Below the pieces are notes generated by a model. It searched no databases. It was not told the DNA's origin and was given only the letters and a program-made list of their open reading frames with translations. 10,085 bases of DNA, taken from assembly GCA_009845505.1 (NCBI GenBank), contig VXZL01000505.1, forward strand, positions 1 through 10,085, written 5' to 3'. Of this stretch, positions 5,780-10,085 are shown piece after piece. Each line of letters begins with the position of its first letter. Positions within the stretch are counted from its first letter, which is position 1. The stretch comes from Candidatus Poribacteria bacterium (GTDB taxonomy: Bacteria > Poribacteria > WGA-4E > WGA-3G). Position numbers and translations under genes: made by a program.

Positions 5780-6574
5780 ATGGATCGACGCATTGTTTTC
5801 ATTTTGGTCGCGCTTGCGGTTATCATACCTATGTTGTTACCCGTCAGTCTACCTGTATCGGTATCTGAACCGACGCAGCAGCTTTACGATTATATTGACG
5901 CGCTGCCTGCCGAATCAACAATCATGCTTGCGTTTGACTATGGCCCGTCTTCATTGGCGGAACTCAATCCGATGGCAAGAGCAGTGCTGAGACAGTGCTT
6001 TGATAAAGACGTTCACGTCATCGGTTTTACACTTGTCGCAGATGGAACAACACTGGCGAGTACACTGATGCGGGAAGTTGCTGAGGAAAAAGGCGCAGTA
6101 GACGGTGAGGACTATGTTTTTCTCGGCTTTCGTCCGGGCGGCACACAAGTTATGCTGGGAATGGGCAACAGCATCAGTAGTGTTTTTGAGACCGATTACA
6201 GCGGAAATACCACTACTGAAATTCCGATGATGACAGATATTACGAACTATGATGAAATCGCCCTTCTGATTGATCTCGCCTCCGGCAGTACAACAGAAAT
6301 ATGGATCATCTATACAAACGTACGATACGATTTACAGATTGCCGCAGGCGTTACGGGTGTTATCATCTCACAGATGTATCCATACTTACAAACAAGGCAA
6401 TTGGTCGGTCTAATCCCCGGCATCTTGGGTGCTGCGCAGTATGAGAGATTAATAGATGTGCCGGCAAAAGGGATGCTGTGGATAAATATTGAATCGTTTG
6501 TGCATCTGTTGATTGTCATACTGGTAATCATTGGGAATATCATATTCTTCAATCAGCGACGGCGAGAGGAGTAA
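5780..6574 (+). CDS. Membrane-anchored extracytoplasmic alpha/beta-domain protein, unknown function
   Basis: A 264-residue protein with a helix at about 4-24, a roughly 210-residue extracytoplasmic region and a C-terminal helix at 237-257 ending in a basic tail (NQRRREE). The middle alternates strands and helices: STIMLAFDYG (46-55), a helix over ELNPMARAVLRQCF (61-74), VHVIGFTL (78-85), a helix, DYVFLGFRPGG (111-121), EIALLIDLASG (159-169), EIWIIYTN (173-180) and VTGVIISQM (191-199). This suggests a Rossmann-like or substrate-binding fold. That is inference from pattern only. The segment AFDYGPSSLAELNPMARAVL looks like a family signature. GGAGG at 5766-5770 sits 9 bases before the ATG. The protein is flanked on both sides by polytopic membrane proteins and is probably the external sensor or binding subunit of the same complex. 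Confidence 0.83.
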   Translation: MDRRIVFILVALAVIIPMLLPVSLPVSVSEPTQQLYDYIDALPAESTIMLAFDYGPSSLAELNPMARAVLRQCFDKDVHVIGFTLVADGTTLASTLMREVAEEKGAVDGEDYVFLGFRPGGTQVMLGMGNSISSVFETDYSGNTTTEIPMMTDITNYDEIALLIDLASGSTTEIWIIYTNVRYDLQIAAGVTGVIISQMYPYLQTRQLVGLIPGILGAAQYERLIDVPAKGMLWINIESFVHLLIVILVIIGNIIFFNQRRREE

Positions 6575-6578
6575 ATTG

Positions 6579-7226
6579 ATGGAACTTTTTGGCATGTGGA
6601 TTGCTGCGCTTCTGACACTTTGCATCTATAGTTTTCTTTATCAGGACAATCCATTCTACCGGTTTGCAGAACATCTCTTTGTAGGTATATCTGTCGGATA
6701 TGGTATCGTCCTCTCTATCCATCAAGGCTTGATACCTTTCGCCCTGAAACCGCTTTGGGCAGCACTCACAGGAGAGTCGCTTAGCGGTTTAGTCAAATTA
6801 ATTCCGATCGGTGTCGGTTTGCTATTTTTTGCTCGGTTGTCGCCTCAGCACACGTGGTTAATCCGTTATCCTATTGCGATTCTCATCGGGTTTGGTGCTG
6901 GTATTGCGATCCCGAATGTGCTACGTGCCAACATTTTTGAGCAGACTCGTGGAACGATCGAACCCTTTGCTACTATGCATGCCGGGACCCTTTCGGGTTT
7001 GGGTATTTTCGAGGCGATTCTTATGGTTGCTGGGGTGGTTTGTACACTCACCTATTTCTTCTTTTCCGTAGAACACCGAGGGCCTGTTAAATGGCTTTCA
7101 AAGGTCGGTATCGCCTTTTTGATGATCGGGTTCGGTTCGGCATTCGGGAACACCGTAATGGGACGTGTTGCGCTGCTCATCCAACGCGTGGATTTTCTGT
7201 TAGGCGACTGGCTCAACCTAATTTGA
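6579..7226 (+). CDS. Polytopic membrane protein of unknown function (about 6 TM)
   Basis: A 215-residue integral membrane protein with hydrophobic segments at about 3-20, 32-50, 72-86, 95-112, 138-162 and 174-192. Between the first two lies YQDNPFYRFAEHLFVG (21-36), the most distinctive motif. Another is the C-terminal FGNTVMGRVALLIQRVDFLL (189-208). I recall both from uncharacterised proteins of candidate-phylum genomes but know no function. A Phe/Arg/His/Glu cluster at a membrane boundary could be functional. The frame extends back into the preceding gene, but the ATG at 6579 has GAGAGGAG (6564-6571) 7 bases upstream and lies 4 bases after the previous stop. Last gene of the four-gene cluster. 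Confidence 0.83.
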   Translation: MELFGMWIAALLTLCIYSFLYQDNPFYRFAEHLFVGISVGYGIVLSIHQGLIPFALKPLWAALTGESLSGLVKLIPIGVGLLFFARLSPQHTWLIRYPIAILIGFGAGIAIPNVLRANIFEQTRGTIEPFATMHAGTLSGLGIFEAILMVAGVVCTLTYFFFSVEHRGPVKWLSKVGIAFLMIGFGSAFGNTVMGRVALLIQRVDFLLGDWLNLI

Positions 7227-7235
7227 CGATCTTGT

Positions 7236-7268
7236 AGGGTTAGCACCGCTCCGTCTACCCTTCTTTTT
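7236..7268 (+). terminator. Possible weak terminator after the membrane cluster
   Basis: AGGGT, a one-base bulge, then AG pair with CT and ACCCT across an 11-base loop (7236-7261); the run from 7261 to 7268 is TTCTTTTT. The stem is short and bulged, so termination may be partial and the isomerase gene at 7295 could still be read through. Confidence 0.35.
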
Positions 7269-7294
7269 CCTAAAATTTCAGGAGAGAAATCACA

Positions 7295-8137
7295 ATGAAA
7301 ATTGGATATAGCACATGGGGGATGCCCACGGTCCCCATAGACACCGCTGTCTCCCACATCGCGGAACTCGGATACGATGGACTTGAACTCACCATCATCC
7401 CACGCTTTACCACTGAACTCAGCACGCTTGATGCTGCGGAACAGAAACGGATTGCGTCTCTGCTACAAGAACACAATTTGGCACTCCCTGCAATCGCAGC
7501 CCATTCGAGTTTGCTGGAGACAGATCCAGACAGACATGCGCAAAATATGTGGCGACTCAAAGGTGGGGTTGATTTGGCAGTTGAGCTCGCACAAGGCGAC
7601 GAATTGCCTGCAGTGAATACAACACCCGGCGGAAAGCCTGAAGAATGGGACACGCAAAAAGATTTTCTCGCGGAACGCGTGGGAGCACTCGTCGATTACG
7701 GTGCCTCGCGCGGTGTCACCATCGCTATGGAACCACACGTCGGTGCAATCATCGACACGCCTGCGAAGGTGCTTGAACTGCTAAAAATCGTCAACTCACC
7801 CTATCTGAAAGTTAACTTTGACATCAGCCATTTTGATATTATCGGTATGCCGACAGAAGAGACGGTAGCGGCATTAGCCCCAGTATCCATACATACGCAC
7901 GTCAAGGATCAACGAGGGACCGCCCCGGATCATGAGTTCCTGATTCCCGGTGAAGGTCCATTCGACTACGTTCACTATCTCAAAGAGATGCAGGCACACG
8001 GTTATGATGGGTTTATTACGGCTGAAGTGAGTTTTATGGTGCAAGGGCGCGAAAATTACGATCCACTCGCCGCTGCGACACTCTCTTATGAGACACTCTC
8101 GCGTGCCTTTACGGAAGCAGGGATTGAAAGAGGTTAG
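7295..8137 (+). CDS. Sugar phosphate isomerase/epimerase family protein (xylose isomerase-like TIM barrel)
   Basis: A 280-residue cytoplasmic TIM-barrel protein of the AP-endonuclease-2/xylose-isomerase-like superfamily, which includes ketose 3-epimerases, inosose dehydratase (IolE) and hydroxypyruvate isomerase. Strand 1 is MKIGYSTWGMP and strand 2 YDGLELT. The four expected metal ligands are visible: Glu146 (AMEPHVG), Asp176 (NFDISHF, with His179), His202 (HTHVKDQ) and Glu244 (TAEVSF). The loop with EFLIPGEGPFDY (214-225) near the C-terminus is typical of the group. The exact substrate cannot be told from sequence; a sugar or polyol epimerisation/isomerisation is likely. AGGAG lies about 10 bases before the ATG. 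The sulfatase follows after 2 bases, so the two are cotranscribed and may act on the same, perhaps sulfated, carbohydrate. Confidence 0.9.
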   Translation: MKIGYSTWGMPTVPIDTAVSHIAELGYDGLELTIIPRFTTELSTLDAAEQKRIASLLQEHNLALPAIAAHSSLLETDPDRHAQNMWRLKGGVDLAVELAQGDELPAVNTTPGGKPEEWDTQKDFLAERVGALVDYGASRGVTIAMEPHVGAIIDTPAKVLELLKIVNSPYLKVNFDISHFDIIGMPTEETVAALAPVSIHTHVKDQRGTAPDHEFLIPGEGPFDYVHYLKEMQAHGYDGFITAEVSFMVQGRENYDPLAAATLSYETLSRAFTEAGIERG

Positions 8138-8139
8138 CT

Positions 8140-9528
8140 ATGAAAAGTCCGAATATTCTTCTGCTTATGACCGATCAGCAGCGATGGGATGCGATGGGGT
8201 GTAGTGGCGATTGGCTGGAAACTCCGAACTTAGATCGCATCGCAAGTGAAGGGGTACGGTTCACGAACTGTGTCACAACATCGCCGGTCTGTATTCCGAC
8301 GCGGCTCAGTCTGGCGACAGGTTTGTATCCACACAATACGGGTGTCTGGAATAATATGAACCATCAGATGCCTGCTGAAACGCCGACCTGGATGCAAGCC
8401 GTGCGGGATGCGGGGTATCGGACGAGTCTGTTCGGGAAAACGCATCTCCATCCACACAATGGCGACCTGCGAGAGCGTGAAGGGTTAATGAACGCTTACG
8501 GGTTGGACGATGTGAACGAGATCGGCGGACCGCGAGCGAGTGCGAATGTCCTGTCCCACATGACAGTGGAATGGGAAACGAAAGGGTTATGGGATGCCTA
8601 CCGCGCCGATTACCGAGAACGGTTCAGTACGAAGCCATACCTTGTCCGTCCATCTACTTTGGGACTCGAAAATTACGCAGATGTCTATGTCGGACAGCAG
8701 GCGAAGCGGTATTTGCAAAACTATAAGCGTGAAGAGCCTTGGTGCTGCTGGGTGAGTTTTGGTGGGCCGCATGAACCGTGGGATACACCCGAACCATACG
8801 CCAATATGTATGCCCCAGAAGAAATGCCGCCAGCAATACCACGCCAACCTGCTGGAGACCGTCCGAAGGGCGACTTGGATCGACTCATGGGGCGGGTGAA
8901 CCCGACGTTTGAACCCGGGGAAATTGGGCGGCTGCGGGCGAATTATGCAGGCAATGTGGCACTCATAGATGCGCAGATTGGTGAGATCCTTGATGCAATT
9001 GCGGCGCGCGGTGAACTTGAAAACACAGTTATCGTCCACACCTCCGACCACGGTGAAATGAACGGCGATCATGGACTCATCTATAAAAGCAACTTCCTCA
9101 ACGGCGCCGTCAGGATACCGTTACTCGTGCGAACGCCGAAGGCATCGGGGTTACAAACCCCTCCTACAAGAGCCATTTCTGAGAGTCCAGTGGAATGGAT
9201 TGATATAGGTCCGACACTCGTCGAACTGGCAGGCGGCGAACTGGAACACCGTCAATTCGGGAAGTCTTTGTGTCCGGTATTAGCAGACACCGAAGCAACA
9301 CACCGAGACTTCGCAATCTCTGAGATCCAAGGCGAGATTATGTTGTTGAATCGGGAGTGGAAGGCTGCTCTCAATGCGGATGGCGAAGTCTATCTTCTGT
9401 TCAATGTGCAAAACGATCCGGACGAAACAGATAACCTCGCTGGTAAACCTGAAGTAGCGGATATTGAAACGGCATTGCGCCTGCAAATTTTAGAAAGGCT
9501 TGTACAGACGCAGCAGGGTGCGATTTGA
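8140..9528 (+). CDS. Sulfatase (arylsulfatase A-like, alkaline phosphatase superfamily)
   Basis: A 462-residue type I sulfatase, hydrolysing a sulfate ester of an unknown substrate. N-terminal metal site: TDQQRWD (Asp12, Gln13). The formylglycine motif is CIPTR (51-55): Cys51 would be converted to formylglycine by an FGE, and position 54 is Thr where Ser or Ala is usual. GKTHLHP (99-105) supplies Lys100, His102 and His104; GGPHEPW has His211; SDHGE gives Asp303 and His304; and Lys316 follows in IYKSNF. The C-terminus has the typical FNVQNDPDETDNLA. No signal peptide is evident, unlike many secreted sulfatases. Residues about 336-344 (SGLQTPPTR) are encoded by a palindromic insert described separately. 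The ribosome-binding site AGAGG overlaps the end of the isomerase gene. Choline- or carbohydrate-sulfatase activity are both possible. Confidence 0.93.
   Translation: MKSPNILLLMTDQQRWDAMGCSGDWLETPNLDRIASEGVRFTNCVTTSPVCIPTRLSLATGLYPHNTGVWNNMNHQMPAETPTWMQAVRDAGYRTSLFGKTHLHPHNGDLREREGLMNAYGLDDVNEIGGPRASANVLSHMTVEWETKGLWDAYRADYRERFSTKPYLVRPSTLGLENYADVYVGQQAKRYLQNYKREEPWCCWVSFGGPHEPWDTPEPYANMYAPEEMPPAIPRQPAGDRPKGDLDRLMGRVNPTFEPGEIGRLRANYAGNVALIDAQIGEILDAIAARGELENTVIVHTSDHGEMNGDHGLIYKSNFLNGAVRIPLLVRTPKASGLQTPPTRAISESPVEWIDIGPTLVELAGGELEHRQFGKSLCPVLADTEATHRDFAISEIQGEIMLLNREWKAALNADGEVYLLFNVQNDPDETDNLAGKPEVADIETALRLQILERLVQTQQGAI
9147..9170 (+). repeat. Palindromic insert within the sulfatase gene
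   Basis: GGGGTT (9147-9152) and AACCCC (9156-9161) form a perfect 6-bp stem around ACA, followed by TCCTACAAG. Read on the other strand it begins CTTGTAGG, an 8-mer also seen on the plus strand at 7231-7238. The segment adds about nine residues (SGLQTPPTR) between the RTPK of the barrel edge and the conserved ESPVEWIDIGPT. It looks like a small dispersed palindromic element tolerated in frame. Confidence 0.5.
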
Positions 9529-9542
9529 CTTCGCACCCTTTT
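9515..9542 (+). terminator. Rho-independent terminator overlapping the sulfatase stop codon
   Basis: GGGTGCGA (9516-9523) pairs perfectly with TCGCACCC (9531-9538) around a 7-base loop, extended to 9 bp by A9515-T9539, and is followed by TTTT. The stop codon TGA (9526-9528) sits inside the loop, so the last codons double as the stem. It ends the isomerase-sulfatase transcript. There is no T-run on the other side, so it should act mainly on the plus strand. Confidence 0.9.
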
Positions 9543-9561
9543 GCCATTTTCTTGGATGTTG

Positions 9562-10085
9562 CTAATGTTTGGCATGATATGCACTCGCTGAGGCGTTACA
9601 GGTATAATACGAATGCCCCTTGCCACAGACGGCATCATGGTCACCGGCTTTACCCCCGCAACCCGTCCACCCGTGTGCACCACACATCGCTGCATCGTCA
9701 TCAGCTTCATCGTCGTCGTCGTCATCCGAGTCGTCGTCCGAATCGGAGGCATCATCTTCGTCATCCGAGTCTGGATCTGAATCCTCTTGTGGGGGTGGTG
9801 GTGGCGGCGGTGGCGGCGATGGCGGAGCAGCTTTATGCTTTGAATGTCTCTCCGCTGCATCCGTATTGCACGTATAATATGCATGCCCCGCAGCGCACGT
9901 CGCATCATGATCCCCCGCATCCCCACCGCAATCCGTCCACCCATGCGCCGGACACGTCGGCTGCTTCTCAGGGAACTTGTGCGTATGTCCCTTACACGTC
10001 CAATATCCCGAGGTCCGCTCACACGCATCGCCATTCGCATTCGTCGCCGAACACGACGAGACAAACGAATGATCCCCACTCGCAG
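9562..10085 (-). CDS. Cys/His-rich repeat protein with polyproline and Asp/Ser linker, C-terminal part
   Basis: The minus strand is open from the right edge (first full codon at 10083) to TAG at 9562-9564, giving 173 C-terminal residues; the start is outside the window. It has two 40-residue modules (DNA 9835-9954 and 9565-9684) with 27 identical positions and no gap. The shared pattern is C-x2-HGWT-x-CGG-x-AGDHDA-x-C, then a G-H-x-YYTCN segment and closing histidines. A more diverged piece with GDHSFVSSC and WTCKGHTH precedes them. The modules are joined by a 50-residue linker: nine consecutive prolines after PPS, then an Asp/Ser run with several consecutive Asp. Regular Cys and His suggest zinc or disulfide-stabilised small domains; the acidic linker could bind calcium. 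Function and family are unknown to me. That all three modules carry GDH before a Cys argues strongly for real coding. It converges on the sulfatase. Confidence 0.85.
   Translation of the reverse strand, partial: ASGDHSFVSSCSATNANGDACERTSGYWTCKGHTHKFPEKQPTCPAHGWTDCGGDAGDHDATCAAGHAYYTCNTDAAERHSKHKAAPPSPPPPPPPPPQEDSDPDSDDEDDASDSDDDSDDDDDDEADDDAAMCGAHGWTGCGGKAGDHDAVCGKGHSYYTCNASASAYHAKH
9565..9954 (-). repeat. Pair of 40-residue Cys/His modules flanking a low-complexity linker
   Basis: The module copies are 9835-9954 and 9565-9684; the linker is 9685-9834, rich in GAT/GAC/TCG and CCG/CCA codons. Mixed codon choice within the proline and aspartate runs argues for selection on the amino acids rather than pure slippage. 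Confidence 0.85.

Noticed and set aside
8587..9072. Minus-strand frame of 161 codons opposite the sulfatase
   Set aside because: Antisense to conserved sulfatase motifs and without its own ribosome-binding site or domain.
9620..9877. Plus-strand frame with long Ser and Gly runs
   Set aside because: It is the antisense of the Asp/Ser and proline linker and has no module structure. The opposite strand shows the conserved Cys/His repeats instead.
9390..10079. Long minus-strand frame rich in Arg, Met and His overlapping the sulfatase end
   Set aside because: It is the out-of-frame shadow of the Cys/His repeat gene (9562-10085), overlaps the sulfatase 3' end and terminator, and its composition is that of shifted Asp/Ser and proline codons.

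Overview
This looks like a chromosomal window from an uncultured, Gram-negative-type environmental bacterium. The gene content (a secreted protein with a GFGxKTF motif, tandem GNAT acetyltransferases, a sulfatase beside a sugar-phosphate isomerase, and short dispersed repeats) recalls Candidatus Poribacteria or a related sponge/marine lineage. That placement is inferred from remembered family resemblance and was not tested. There are eleven complete or near-complete genes and two genes cut by the window edges. No gene-free stretch exceeds about 180 bases.

Layout: (1) 1-297, minus: N-terminal part of a secreted protein. (2) 386-2006, minus: a three-gene operon of a small coiled-coil membrane protein followed by two tandem, paralogous GNAT acetyltransferases. 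(3) 2007-2182: a divergent promoter region. (4) 2183-3816, plus: aroK and aroB (shikimate kinase and 3-dehydroquinate synthase) with a 4-base overlap. (5) 3817-3972: a spacer with an inverted repeat and a 9-bp tandem repeat. (6) 3973-7226, plus: four tightly packed membrane-protein genes of unknown function. (7) 7295-9528, plus: a TIM-barrel isomerase/epimerase and a sulfatase, closed by a clear terminator. (8) 9562-10085, minus, convergent: the C-terminal part of a Cys/His-rich repeat protein with a polyproline and Asp/Ser linker. It is easily missed because its start lies outside the window.

How the genes work together: aroK/aroB serve aromatic amino-acid biosynthesis. The isomerase/sulfatase pair fits breakdown of sulfated compounds or glycans. 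The four-gene membrane block is the best candidate for an undescribed system. Its genes have stops abutting or overlapping the next ribosome-binding site. They encode, in order, a signal peptide-FN3-TM-cytoplasmic domain-TM protein, a protein with about six TM segments, an extracytoplasmic alpha/beta domain anchored at both ends, and a second protein with about six TM segments. Together these suggest one envelope complex. The Cys/His repeat protein at the right edge is the second most unusual item.
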